Shown here piece after piece: positions 17,696-27,921 of a stretch of 52,965 nt of DNA. Source of the stretch: Actinomycetota bacterium (lineage in GTDB: Bacteria > Actinomycetota > Acidimicrobiia > Acidimicrobiales > MedAcidi-G1); the NCBI GenBank assembly GCA_002721755.1, contig PBLL01000041.1, positions 1-52,965 on the forward strand. The letters run 5' to 3'. A program made the translations under genes and the position numbers. Under the pieces are notes generated by a model. That model saw only the letters and a program-made list of their open reading frames with translations. It ran no database searches and was not told the DNA's origin. Each line of letters begins with the position of its first letter. Positions within the stretch are counted from its first letter, which is position 1.

Positions 17696-19504
17696 ATGGA
17701 ATATCCGGCTCAGTTAGATTTAGAAAAAAAGAAACTCACACTTTCTGACACTTCTATAGATCCGGATATTACGAAACGTTGGTTCAAGCGTTTATACCCG
17801 ATCATCAAAGAGCAGAAAAGACCCTTTCTGATTACAGCTTTTTGTGGAATTGCAGGTCTTGCAATCCAGGTATCAGTTCCGATGGTTATGCGCAAGGCAA
17901 TAGATAATGCTCTAACAGATGGATCTGGGCAAATTGCTTCTTATGTTTGGGGACTGTTGGCGATGGCTGTATGCGCGTTTGCCCTCAGATTCACTTACAG
18001 GTTCTTACTATTTAAAACCGCGTACCGAATCGAAACCCAGCTCAGGTCGTTGATCTTTAAACACCTCACGAAGCTGTCGTTTTCTTTTTTTGATCGGACA
18101 GCTAGTGGTGAAGTTATATCTAGAGCAAACTCTGATATTCGTTCCATCCAACTACTTTTAGCTTTTGGTCCTTTAGCGATACTTTCACTATTCAGTTTTC
18201 TCTTAGCTTTCATTTTCATGCTTTCTATACACATACCTCTTACTCTTGTAACTATTTCCTGCATGCCTTTCGTATATATCCTTGCTCAAAAAATGCGAGA
18301 CAGAGTTTTCCCACTTTCCTGGGTTACTCAAGGCCGTATGGCTGATTTGGCGATGGTCGTTGATGAGAATGTTAATGGATCTAGAATTGTGAAATCTTTC
18401 GCGGTAGAGAAAGATCAAATCAAATTACTAGCTCAGATGGCCCAACGGTTACGCTGGTCTTCGACTGCTCTAATTGACGCGAGAGCACGCTTCAACCCCT
18501 TAATTGAATCTCTTCCCCGTTTGGGCATGGCAGGTATTTTAATGTACGGAGGGTGGCTTTCTATAAATGACAAAATCGGCATTGGTGCCCTTATAGCTTT
18601 CAGTAGTTACGTAATAATGATCTCTGTTCCATTCCGAATGCTTGGGTTTGTTCTCCTGCAGGCACAGAGAGCTGCCGCTTCATCGTTACGCATTTTTGAA
18701 ATACTTGATGAAAAACCTGCTGTGTTAGACAAACCTTCAGCGAAAAGAATTGTTCATCCTGCAGGAAATATAAGCTTCAGGAACGTTTCATTTACCTATC
18801 CGAATGACGAAAACCCCATTGTTTTGGATGGCTTAAATCTTGATATAGAAGCGGGTGAAACAGTAGCTTTAGTTGGGCGAACAGGATGTGGAAAATCAAC
18901 CGTTGCTAGGCTATTACCTCGGTTCTATGACGTAACCGGTGGTTCGGTTCTCCTAGATGGAACGGATACAAGGGATTTATTACTTGAAGATCTTAGAACA
19001 CACATAAATGTGATTCCTGATGAACCGTTTTTATTCTCCGACTCGATCAGAAACAATATTGCTTTCGGTAAACCTGATGCAAAAGAGAGTGAAATACTCG
19101 ATGCCGCTAAAGCAGCTCAGGCAGACAGTTTCATTTCTGATCTTGAGAATGGATATGAAGAAGTGGTGGGTGAACGTGGTTACACCCTTTCAGGAGGGCA
19201 ACGACAAAGGATAGTTGTAGCTAGAACACTTTTATCGAATCCCAAGATTCTTGTATTAGATGACTCAACTAGTTCTGTCGATGTGGAAACAGAGTCCTTG
19301 ATTCACGCCTCTTTTAAAAAACTTTTGCAAAATCGAACGACTTTAGTTATAGCTCACAGGCTTTCAACAATTAGTTTGGCTGACAGAGTTGTTTTGCTAG
19401 AAGCCGGAAAAGTAAAGGTCGAAGGAACCCATGAATATCTCTTAGAAAACTCACCCGAGTATGAGTCAATATTGTCTTCAGGTCTAATGCAGGAGGCAAA
19501 GTAG
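17696..19504 (+). CDS. ABC exporter, TM-NBD subunit with degenerate Walker B
   Basis: GRTGCGKST, LSGGQRQR, ILVLDDSTSSVD (Asp in place of the usual catalytic Glu). Confidence 0.93.
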   Translation: MEYPAQLDLEKKKLTLSDTSIDPDITKRWFKRLYPIIKEQKRPFLITAFCGIAGLAIQVSVPMVMRKAIDNALTDGSGQIASYVWGLLAMAVCAFALRFTYRFLLFKTAYRIETQLRSLIFKHLTKLSFSFFDRTASGEVISRANSDIRSIQLLLAFGPLAILSLFSFLLAFIFMLSIHIPLTLVTISCMPFVYILAQKMRDRVFPLSWVTQGRMADLAMVVDENVNGSRIVKSFAVEKDQIKLLAQMAQRLRWSSTALIDARARFNPLIESLPRLGMAGILMYGGWLSINDKIGIGALIAFSSYVIMISVPFRMLGFVLLQAQRAAASSLRIFEILDEKPAVLDKPSAKRIVHPAGNISFRNVSFTYPNDENPIVLDGLNLDIEAGETVALVGRTGCGKSTVARLLPRFYDVTGGSVLLDGTDTRDLLLEDLRTHINVIPDEPFLFSDSIRNNIAFGKPDAKESEILDAAKAAQADSFISDLENGYEEVVGERGYTLSGGQRQRIVVARTLLSNPKILVLDDSTSSVDVETESLIHASFKKLLQNRTTLVIAHRLSTISLADRVVLLEAGKVKVEGTHEYLLENSPEYESILSSGLMQEAK

Positions 19505-19507
19505 GAA

Positions 19508-21436
19508 ATGGGTTTCGGTGGTGGCATGGGAGGTTTCTCTATTGGACCTTCATCAGTTCAGGCAAATGCGGAAGCAGGTTTACCTTTCGCGGAGTTGCCT
19601 GATGACTTTCATGAAAGAATCGAAAAAGTTGTAGAGAAAGAACCTGTACATCCTGACCCGCAAATTTCTTTTTCACATAGCAAATGGGACCGTTCACCTT
19701 TCACACTCAAAACTTTTCTTTCATCACATAGTCTCATGCTCTGTTTTGCCCTTCTTCTAGTAGTTCTTGAATCAGGGCTTCAACACCTTGGACCTTTGTT
19801 GACACAAATCGCGATAGACGATGGAGTCGCAAGTAAAAATACACAAGTTCTAATAACAACTTGCATTTGCTATGTGATCTCGATCGCTCTATCAGCAGGA
19901 ATTTCTTTCATTAGGGCATCTTTCACGGGGAGACTAGGCGAAAAACTCGTTTACAAGTTACGGATACGGGTATTTAGTCATTTACAGAGACAATCTTTCA
20001 GCTTTTTTACTAATGAAAAAGCTGGAGTTCTTATGACTCGAATGACAAGTGATATCGAGTCTCTAACTGTTCTTTTTCAGGAGGGACTAGTCAATTTTGC
20101 AGTTCAAATAGTGACATTGGTAGTGATCACTATTTATTTATTAGTCCTTAATCCATATCTCGCACTTATCACTCTTCTTTTAGTGCTTCCAATCAATATC
20201 CTTTTGACTCTTTGGTTTAGGAAGGTTTCTATTTTCGGGTATTTAAATGTACGCGACAAAATTGCCGAAATTCTTTCTAATCTTTCTGAAAGTCTTGCCG
20301 GTATGCGTGTGATTACTGCATTCAACCAACATAAAAATCGATCCAAACTACATGACGATATAACTGTCGCTCATTTTCAAGCAAACATTTTTACAGGTCG
20401 AGCTCAAGCCATCTTTGGACCAGGAACAGAAGCAGTAGGGATTGTCACTCAGGCAATAGTTTTACTTATCGGTGGAAGAATGGTCTTGAACGGCGATCTA
20501 AGTATTGGGGAATTAACCGCTTTCATATTGTTCCTGACTTCTTTCTTCGCACCAATTCAAAGCCTCGTTCAGCTATACAATCAGTATCAACAAGGCAATG
20601 CATCAATAGCAAAACTTCGTGAACTTCTTTCAACTGTTCCCAGTGTCTCCGAAAAGGATGAAGCGTCAAAGATGCCAAAAATTTCTGGGCATGTTGAATT
20701 AAACTCAGTTAACTTCAGTTATGAAGCAGGTAAACCCGTCTTAAAAGATGTGAGTCTGGTGATTGAACCTGGAGAAGTTGTAGCTCTAGTTGGTTCAACT
20801 GGTGCTGGAAAGTCAACTATCGCAAAACTTATTTCTCGTTTTTATGATCCTAATGATGGCCAAATATTAATTGATGGTTACGACTTGCGAAATGTGCAAC
20901 TGGAATCATTAAGAAAACAAGTTGCTGTAGTTCCTCAGGAACCATTTCTTTTCAATGGGAGCATGAAAGACAATATTATTTTCGCCCGTCCTGATTCTGA
21001 TATAGAGGCTATTGAAAAAGCTTGCGCTGCGGTTGGTCTGACAGACTTGATAAGTCGTCTTCCTGACGGAATCAATAGTGCTATTCATGAAAGGGGTGCT
21101 TCTCTCTCAGCAGGAGAACGTCAGCTTCTTGCACTTGCTCGGGCTTTTTTGTGTCAGCCTCGACTTCTCATCCTCGATGAGGCGACTTCAAATCTCGATT
21201 TACTATCGGAATCGTCGATCGAGAAAGCTCTTGACAACTTGCTCGAAGGTCGGACTTCAATAATTGTTGCTCACAGAATCGCGACTGCTATGAGAGCGGA
21301 CCGCATTGCAGTAGTCGAAAGTGGATCGATTTTTGAAATAGGTACTCACGAGGAACTAGTCCAAGTGAATGGAAAGTATGCAACTATGTATAAAACCTGG
21401 GCTCGACAAGGCGGAATGGAGTTGGACCAACAATGA
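19508..21436 (+). CDS. ABC exporter, TM-NBD subunit with canonical Walker B
   Basis: GSTGAGKST, LSAGERQLLALARAFL, LLILDEATSNLD; overlaps the next gene (ATGA). Confidence 0.93.
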   Translation: MGFGGGMGGFSIGPSSVQANAEAGLPFAELPDDFHERIEKVVEKEPVHPDPQISFSHSKWDRSPFTLKTFLSSHSLMLCFALLLVVLESGLQHLGPLLTQIAIDDGVASKNTQVLITTCICYVISIALSAGISFIRASFTGRLGEKLVYKLRIRVFSHLQRQSFSFFTNEKAGVLMTRMTSDIESLTVLFQEGLVNFAVQIVTLVVITIYLLVLNPYLALITLLLVLPINILLTLWFRKVSIFGYLNVRDKIAEILSNLSESLAGMRVITAFNQHKNRSKLHDDITVAHFQANIFTGRAQAIFGPGTEAVGIVTQAIVLLIGGRMVLNGDLSIGELTAFILFLTSFFAPIQSLVQLYNQYQQGNASIAKLRELLSTVPSVSEKDEASKMPKISGHVELNSVNFSYEAGKPVLKDVSLVIEPGEVVALVGSTGAGKSTIAKLISRFYDPNDGQILIDGYDLRNVQLESLRKQVAVVPQEPFLFNGSMKDNIIFARPDSDIEAIEKACAAVGLTDLISRLPDGINSAIHERGASLSAGERQLLALARAFLCQPRLLILDEATSNLDLLSESSIEKALDNLLEGRTSIIVAHRIATAMRADRIAVVESGSIFEIGTHEELVQVNGKYATMYKTWARQGGMELDQQ

Positions 21437-22149
21437 GTCTTTTTGAAATACTTGCTGGCTGCTTTGTTTATGCGGTCGGTTGCACTCTTCAAGGTGTTTT
21501 AGGTTTTGGAGCAAACCTTTTGGCTGTACCAATTCTCGCTCTTATTAATCCAGATTTTGTCCCAGGACCAGTACTTCTTATAAACCCTTTATTGTCAGGT
21601 TTTTTTACTATTCGGGAAAAAGGAAACACTGACAAATACGGTCTGACTTGGACCATGATTGGAAGGCTTCCGGGGATTGCTTTAGCTGTTTTAGCTCTGA
21701 GTGCCGTAACTGAAGAAAAGATTGGTGTTCTTTTCGGCGGTCTTCTACTTTTTGCTATTGCTCTGAAATTAAGTGGTTTGAAATTTGAAAGGTCGCAGAA
21801 AAATTTGATGCTAGGTGGATGCATGAGCGGGTTTATGGGCACAGCTGTAGGTGTTGGAGGACCCCCTATAGCTTTGCTTTACCATGATGTTTCTGGTCCT
21901 GTTCTAAGAGCAACTCTCTCTCTTTATTTCTTTATTGGAACAGCAATCTCAATAAGTGCACTGGCTGCAACAGGAAATTTTGACTCCGGAGATCTGCTTA
22001 TTAGTGCTTTTCTTCTTCCGGCGGCGATTGCCGGAATGGCAATCTCTGGACCTCTAAGGAAAACACTCAATCAAAAATGGATAACTTCAGGTATTTATTT
22101 TCTCTCCGGAACAGCTGCGATTATCTTATTGATTAGGTCTTTATTCTGA
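21433..22149 (+). CDS. TauE/SafE family sulfite exporter / permease
   Basis: VGCTLQGVLGFGANLLAVPILALI; GTAVGVGGPPIALLYH. Confidence 0.88.
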   Translation: MSLFEILAGCFVYAVGCTLQGVLGFGANLLAVPILALINPDFVPGPVLLINPLLSGFFTIREKGNTDKYGLTWTMIGRLPGIALAVLALSAVTEEKIGVLFGGLLLFAIALKLSGLKFERSQKNLMLGGCMSGFMGTAVGVGGPPIALLYHDVSGPVLRATLSLYFFIGTAISISALAATGNFDSGDLLISAFLLPAAIAGMAISGPLRKTLNQKWITSGIYFLSGTAAIILLIRSLF

Positions 22150-22182
22150 TGTTGAATATTTTTTCAAATTTCGGGTGATCAA

Positions 22183-22977
22183 ATGTCTCTTTTGAAATTA
22201 ACTTCTATCAACAAAACAGAATCTGATTCAAAAATACTTGACGATATAAATTGGGAAGTTAACATCGGTGAAAATTGGATCGTCTTTGGACCCAATGGAT
22301 CAGGCAAAAGTTCTCTGCTCAATATCGCTTCTATGAACCTTCACCCAAGCAATGGAGACGTAGAACTTCTCGGTCACCTTTTAGGGAAAAGCGACCTACG
22401 TTTACTCAGATCAAGGGTGGGATTTATGTCCAAAGCTTTGGAGAGTAGATTTCGGACAAACATAAAAACTTTAGAGGTAGTTGTAACCGGCCTCACAGGA
22501 GCAACCGAACCCTGGTGGGATACTTTTACCTCTTCTGATTGGGAACGAGCTCACGAATTGCTAAAACTCGTGGGGTGTGAAGGTAAATCTGATCAGTCGT
22601 TTGGCTCTTTGTCTACGGGCGAAAAACAGAGAGCCATGATCGCTAGAACTCTTATGCCTCAGCCTGAAATATTTTTTCTAGATGAGCCAACTGCTGGTTT
22701 GGACATGGGAGGTCGTGAGGAGCTTCTAACTGTACTTGCCAATCTAGTCAATGAAAAAACCTCTCCTCCGATGATTCTTGTTACCCATCATTTAGAGGAA
22801 ATACCATCTGATTTCAGTCATATTCTTTTATTGCGAGAAGGAAAGATAATTGATTCAGGAGTTATAAACGAAGTCCTCACACCAGATAATATTCTCAAAT
22901 GCTTTGACCTGAAGGTTTCGATAAACAAAACTTCTGGACGTTGGAATATTGACATATCTGAGGAAGAAAATGAATAA
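22183..22977 (+). CDS. ABC transporter ATP-binding protein
   Basis: GPNGSGKSSLLNI, GSLSTGEKQRAMIARTLM, IFFLDEPTAGLD. Confidence 0.92.
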   Translation: MSLLKLTSINKTESDSKILDDINWEVNIGENWIVFGPNGSGKSSLLNIASMNLHPSNGDVELLGHLLGKSDLRLLRSRVGFMSKALESRFRTNIKTLEVVVTGLTGATEPWWDTFTSSDWERAHELLKLVGCEGKSDQSFGSLSTGEKQRAMIARTLMPQPEIFFLDEPTAGLDMGGREELLTVLANLVNEKTSPPMILVTHHLEEIPSDFSHILLLREGKIIDSGVINEVLTPDNILKCFDLKVSINKTSGRWNIDISEEENE

Positions 22978-23599
22978 CACCCATGCGCTTATACTGACCG
23001 GAGGGCCTCTACCTTTCTTTGAACACCTTCTCCCTGAAGCGCAAATAGTGATTGCAGCTGATTTAGGTGGCGATCATGCTGCAAAACTAGGTTTCGAGGT
23101 CGACTTGATCATCGGCGACTTTGATTCATGTTCTGAAGATGCATTAGCGAGAGCAAAGGAGGTTCGTAGTTTCCCAGCTGACAAAGATGTGACAGATCTG
23201 GAATTAGCACTTGCTGCGGCCATTGACAAAGGCGCTTCATCTGCGACAATACTGACTTCTTCTCGAGGAAGACTTGATCATTCTTTAGGAAACATTTTGG
23301 TAGCCAGTTCGGAACGCTGGTGTGACCTTAAAATCGACTTGATTGTCGACAACAATCTCATAAAAGTTATCCGAAGTAAAACAAAACTATCAGGTAACCC
23401 TTCCGACGTAGTCACACTATTTGCTATGGGGAACACTGCTTTTGGGGTTACCAGCAAAGGACTGAAATGGGAACTAGAGGGCCTGGACCTTGTACCGGGT
23501 TCAGGGTTAGGCATTTCGAACGAATTTGTCCAAAGTGAGGCTGAGATATCAATAGAACAAGGAACTGTTATCTCAATTCAAGCGTTTCAAAGCAACTGA
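22970..23599 (+). CDS. Thiamine pyrophosphokinase
   Basis: LIIGDFDSCSEDAL, FPADKDVTDLELAL, SSRGRLDHSLGNI; start overlaps upstream stop (ATGAATAA). Confidence 0.88.
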   Translation: MNNTHALILTGGPLPFFEHLLPEAQIVIAADLGGDHAAKLGFEVDLIIGDFDSCSEDALARAKEVRSFPADKDVTDLELALAAAIDKGASSATILTSSRGRLDHSLGNILVASSERWCDLKIDLIVDNNLIKVIRSKTKLSGNPSDVVTLFAMGNTAFGVTSKGLKWELEGLDLVPGSGLGISNEFVQSEAEISIEQGTVISIQAFQSN

Positions 23600-23702
23600 A
23601 AAATAACTTTCAGATTGCTCATAACGCTGTATTTCCGCATACGTCTGAAATGGAATAGATTTAAGTTGTAAAACTATCTATGAGGTTCCACCACTGACGC
23701 CT

Positions 23703-25403
23703 ATGCCTAAAGAAACAACAGAACTAGAGACTCTAATCGATAATCCAAAAACACTCTTAAGGCAACCAGAGAAGGTAATGGAGCCCATGAATCTCGGTGC
23801 CGCCCGAATGACTCGGTTTAGTTTTAGCCGGTCAATGATTCGGCGAGCCTTTCTGAACAGTTGGGACATTAAACGTCTGATAGTCGACTTCGACGAATCA
23901 GGAAGTGGTCAAATTGTTTACAGGATTCTTGCTGAGGGAAAAATTTTCCATTTTGTTGCTTTCACTTCAAGACTCGATGAGACATTGCACACAGATCGTG
24001 TAGTTGCAGATGCCTGGGATGTAACTGCTGCATTAGTGGAGGGAGAGTTAGAAGAAGATCTTATGCAACTTCTAAAAAGTGAAGTGCCAAAACAGGAATC
24101 CAGCAGATTGGATTCCAGAGTGCTTGTACTGACAAGAGGAAATAGAAGTGTCCGATTTTACGACTACTTGGTGGAATGCCTAGCAGAAGGCAACCAACCT
24201 AAATCAAAAAAACTGGGTGATGCCGGTTACATAATGCGAAGCACAGCTTTCTATGCAAACGGAAAGTTCGGCATGAAATCTTTCCTAGGGATCGGTGAGA
24301 ACCATCCACTGTCTGCTCCTTATAGAGCTCAATTCCTAGCAGCATGGCTTTTTAGGGAAGTTGGTTACGAATCAGTGGAACATTGTGCAAAAGCACGCAA
24401 TCCAAATGCTGCATCTTTCAACAGTGATTGGAACCGCTTCTTAGGCTTAGGAAATGCCACAGGTTTGGGTCTAGTGCCTTGGGCTATGAAACACCCCGAC
24501 CAGTTGAATGCCTGGGTCGCTATCCGAGAGTTGGCTCTGTCTAATGTTCGTTCTATGAAAGGTTCAGGCGAAAATACTCGTGAACTGGATGAATGGTTGA
24601 ACAGGGCTTATGAACACTTCTCTTCCCTGGGAGGCGGAAACCGCGGATCGTGGTTGGGACCTGATTCTCTGGCTGAAGCAACCTTAATAATACGTAGTAC
24701 TTTTAAGTCGCTAAGCAAAAATGATTTTCCCTTTGATGATCTATATCTATGGGCGGAAGAACAGGACTTTGAGATTACCGAATTAGTAGTTTCACTTTTA
24801 TTGGAGCTTGACACTACTAGCGATGAAATCATTGACCGACTTTTAACTGTCAATACCAAAAAACCGCTAATTTCGGACACCACAGTAAAAGATCTAAAGA
24901 CACAAATCTATGCAAAATACTCTTGGATAAGTAAATTAAATCTTGATGATCCACAAGCTAGCTACTACTGGTGGGTGATGTCAGACAACGCCGAAGAACC
25001 ACGCCGCGCGCAAAGATCAATCGTCGACCCTCTCCATAGAGAACTTCCTATAGACATTGCTTTACGATTAAAAAAGCTAATTCAAGACCTCGAAGCAACA
25101 AATGAAGAAACTGCTGTAAATGAATTTATTCATTCTTACCCAGAGCATGGAATTGCGATAAACCGCATTCTTTGTGATTTCGGACCGTACAGCGAACCTA
25201 GAGACAATGTTTGTGATTTCGAACATTTACCTTTAAATCTGCAACGCTTTCAGCTAGCAATGTATGGAATGGACAACTTCTCTCCACAATCAACTGACTG
25301 GTTAAGAGTTACCCTTTTTCAGGGAGCTCCAAGAGTTTTCGAAATAAGTTCTACAGATTCTGATAATTGGATCTTGCCAAAGCAACCGGGAGGTTTAACC
25401 TGA
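23703..25403 (+). CDS. Conserved hypothetical protein (566 aa)
   Basis: Long open frame followed immediately by the dipeptidase-like gene. I could not assign a domain from motifs. Confidence 0.8.
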   Translation: MPKETTELETLIDNPKTLLRQPEKVMEPMNLGAARMTRFSFSRSMIRRAFLNSWDIKRLIVDFDESGSGQIVYRILAEGKIFHFVAFTSRLDETLHTDRVVADAWDVTAALVEGELEEDLMQLLKSEVPKQESSRLDSRVLVLTRGNRSVRFYDYLVECLAEGNQPKSKKLGDAGYIMRSTAFYANGKFGMKSFLGIGENHPLSAPYRAQFLAAWLFREVGYESVEHCAKARNPNAASFNSDWNRFLGLGNATGLGLVPWAMKHPDQLNAWVAIRELALSNVRSMKGSGENTRELDEWLNRAYEHFSSLGGGNRGSWLGPDSLAEATLIIRSTFKSLSKNDFPFDDLYLWAEEQDFEITELVVSLLLELDTTSDEIIDRLLTVNTKKPLISDTTVKDLKTQIYAKYSWISKLNLDDPQASYYWWVMSDNAEEPRRAQRSIVDPLHRELPIDIALRLKKLIQDLEATNEETAVNEFIHSYPEHGIAINRILCDFGPYSEPRDNVCDFEHLPLNLQRFQLAMYGMDNFSPQSTDWLRVTLFQGAPRVFEISSTDSDNWILPKQPGGLT

Positions 25404-26353
25404 TGCGCATAGACGGATTGGAAATAAATAACTGGAGTCGTCAAACGGTTGAACAAATCAAATCCGGTGGTATCGATGTAGTGCATGCAACTTGTGGGGT
25501 TTGGGAGGATCCCGCTGGCGCCTTAACCAGGATTGGCGATTGGAGACATTTCGCTCGGGAAAACGCAGACATGGTACGCATAGTTAAAAGTGTAGAAGAA
25601 ATGCACTCTGCGAAAAATGAAGGGATTCTGGGTGTCTTGCTGGGTTTTCAAAATAGTTCCATGCTTGGTGATGACCCTGAAATGGCAGGTATCTTTGCTG
25701 ACCTTGGGATACGAGTAATTCAACTCACTTATAACATTTCAAATCATCTCGGCTCGAGTTGTTGGGAACCTGAAGATGGTGGATTAACCAGATTGGGTCA
25801 CCGTATGGTAAGTGCATTTAACCAAGTTGGGGTACTTATCGACATTTCTCATGTTGGAAACCGTACAGGTCTAGAGGCGATTGAAAACTCTGAAAGTCCG
25901 GTTGCTGTGACTCATGGCAACCCATTTTCATTTCATGACTCACCTCGGAATAAACCTGACTACCTTTTAGAAGAACTCGCAGCCCGTGGAGGTGTCATAG
26001 GTTGCACCCTGTACCCACTCTTTATAGGTGGTGAAAAAGTTTCGCGTTTAAATTGGTGTCAAATGGTTGCTGACACAGCAGAAAAAATTGGTGTGAACCA
26101 CATAGCTATTGGCAGTGATTCAGTGGTCGGATGGCAACCCACTGACTTGGGATGGATGCGCAATGGAAGATGGGACAGACCAAAAAAGGCTGAGGACATG
26201 CCCAGTTTTCCTACTTGGCAGAAATGGTTTAAAGGACCAGAGGATTTCAGTTCTTTAGCTGAAGGGCTTTCCGAAGTTGGTTTCTCTTTAGAAGATACTG
26301 AAAAAATTTTAGGATCTAATTGGCTGCAACTTTTTGAAAAAGTATTTAAATGA
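25403..26353 (+). CDS. Membrane dipeptidase (peptidase M19 / renal dipeptidase) family protein
   Basis: GVLLGFQNSSMLGDDPEMAGIFADLGIRVIQLTYN, VLIDISHVGNRT, VTHGNPFSFHDSPRN, IAIGSDSV; ATG at 25403 overlaps upstream TGA. Confidence 0.85.
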   Translation: MRIDGLEINNWSRQTVEQIKSGGIDVVHATCGVWEDPAGALTRIGDWRHFARENADMVRIVKSVEEMHSAKNEGILGVLLGFQNSSMLGDDPEMAGIFADLGIRVIQLTYNISNHLGSSCWEPEDGGLTRLGHRMVSAFNQVGVLIDISHVGNRTGLEAIENSESPVAVTHGNPFSFHDSPRNKPDYLLEELAARGGVIGCTLYPLFIGGEKVSRLNWCQMVADTAEKIGVNHIAIGSDSVVGWQPTDLGWMRNGRWDRPKKAEDMPSFPTWQKWFKGPEDFSSLAEGLSEVGFSLEDTEKILGSNWLQLFEKVFK

Positions 26354-26880
26354 ACAAAATTAAAACTGTCGTAGCACCACGCGAGATAAAGGATCAGATC
26401 GAACGCGCCAGCCGCGTACTTGGCTGTGAAGCTAGTGTCGCTGAACATCTTGGAGAAGACATTTCTTTCTGTGAAATTTATTACGGTGAAGGAATCTCCA
26501 CCTGGCTTAAATTAGCTTCCTCTGAAACAAACTCCTTTACTGATCTTCTGAAAAATTCATTTCGACTCGAATCACTATGCGACAGTACTTCTTCTGAAGT
26601 GCGTTGGGAAACCCCTATCCCATTTGCTTTGATTGCTCGCTCTTTACACAACTATGAAAAGTACCCAATTAATTGGTCGTGTGAACCTGAGGCGGTCTCT
26701 GGTAATAGTCAGATCAATTGTGTTTACCTGAAACCAAATGAACCTGCTCGTGTACTTTCCAATGAGAAAGTAGAAGAAGCACTGTCATCTGGGGTGGAAG
26801 TTTCCTCAATTCATTGGGATGAACTAGACGGAATTGCTTCTGAGTTTCTTTTATCAGAGGAAATACTAGATGCACCTTGA
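26350..26880 (+). CDS. Conserved hypothetical protein (possibly DUF3726-like)
   Basis: ATGA overlap with upstream dipeptidase; located just before the Ldh-family gene. Confidence 0.6.
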   Translation: MNKIKTVVAPREIKDQIERASRVLGCEASVAEHLGEDISFCEIYYGEGISTWLKLASSETNSFTDLLKNSFRLESLCDSTSSEVRWETPIPFALIARSLHNYEKYPINWSCEPEAVSGNSQINCVYLKPNEPARVLSNEKVEEALSSGVEVSSIHWDELDGIASEFLLSEEILDAP

Positions 26881-26912
26881 AATGAGACTTTGATCGAAAG
26901 GAGCTTTGAATA

Positions 26913-27920
26913 ATGATGACTGAAAATACATTGATTTCTCTGCAGGAAATAGAGACAACCACTAATAAAGCCCTTCTAAATCACGGTGCATCTCCAAAAA
27001 TTTCTGCGCTAGTAGCTCATGCTGTTCGCACCGCAGAAGAGAGAGGTAACAAAATCTGTGGTCTTTATTACCTTGAAAGCTATTGCATGCAACTAAAAAC
27101 AGGCAGGGTTAATGGATCTGTAAAACCGACCGTAACCAATGCCAAACCTGGAGTGGTGCGAGTTGATGGACATTTTGGTTTCGCTCAATCGGCTTTTGAA
27201 GAAGGCTTTAGTAAATCCATAGAAGTGGCTCGTGACAACGGCATTTGTAGTTACTCGATCGAACACACCCAAACATGCACTTCACTAGGATACTTTACTG
27301 AAAAACTAGCACAAGCAGGGATGCTAGCGATTGGCGCCACCAATGCCTCTGCGGTAGTGGCACCCCCGGGTGGGTCAATCCCCGTACTTGGCACTAACCC
27401 AATCGCCATGTCAGTTCCAAATGGTGAAGGAGGAGTGGCTTTTCAATTTGACTTCAGTACAAGTGCTATTGCTCTAGGTAAAATCACAATGGCAGCAGAA
27501 GCCAATGAGCCGATTCCTCTTGGTTGGGCGGTCGACAAGCACGGGAATCCAACTACTGATGCTAATGATGCTCTAGAAGGCTCATTGCTTTCCACGGGAG
27601 GATATAAGGGCTATGGCTTTGGGCTGATGGCGGAACTGCTTGCTGGGGCACTAACTGGATCTCGACTCAGTGTGGAAGTTCCCCCCTTGAAAACTCCAGA
27701 GGGTGATCCACATGATTTAGGTCAGTTTTACATCTTGATTGATATAGAAGCTTACGACGAGAATTTTTTGCAGAGAGTAGAAAAAATTGCCGAAGTAATT
27801 GAAGTACAACCTGATGCGCGTCTACCAGGTGCAAATATCTCTATTCCCACGGAAGTTGAAGTCAATTCAGAGCTCTGGTCAACCATTCAAGAACTCTCTA
27901 AGGAATCTAACTATAAATAA
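26913..27920 (+). CDS. Ldh family oxidoreductase (malate/L-sulfolactate dehydrogenase-like)
   Basis: IGATNASAVVAPPGGSIPVLGTNPIAMSVP; GGYKGYGFGLMAELLAGALTGS. Confidence 0.9.
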   Translation: MMTENTLISLQEIETTTNKALLNHGASPKISALVAHAVRTAEERGNKICGLYYLESYCMQLKTGRVNGSVKPTVTNAKPGVVRVDGHFGFAQSAFEEGFSKSIEVARDNGICSYSIEHTQTCTSLGYFTEKLAQAGMLAIGATNASAVVAPPGGSIPVLGTNPIAMSVPNGEGGVAFQFDFSTSAIALGKITMAAEANEPIPLGWAVDKHGNPTTDANDALEGSLLSTGGYKGYGFGLMAELLAGALTGSRLSVEVPPLKTPEGDPHDLGQFYILIDIEAYDENFLQRVEKIAEVIEVQPDARLPGANISIPTEVEVNSELWSTIQELSKESNYK

Positions 27921-27921
27921 T

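Noticed and set aside
20128-20146. Short palindrome TAGTGATCACTA
   Set aside because: 12-bp palindrome in the middle of an ABC exporter coding region; expected by chance at this scale.
24095-24116. Inverted repeat GGAATCCA-GCAGAT-TGGATTCC
   Set aside because: It lies inside the intact 566-aa coding frame with no in-frame UGA or promoter context; treated as coincidental.
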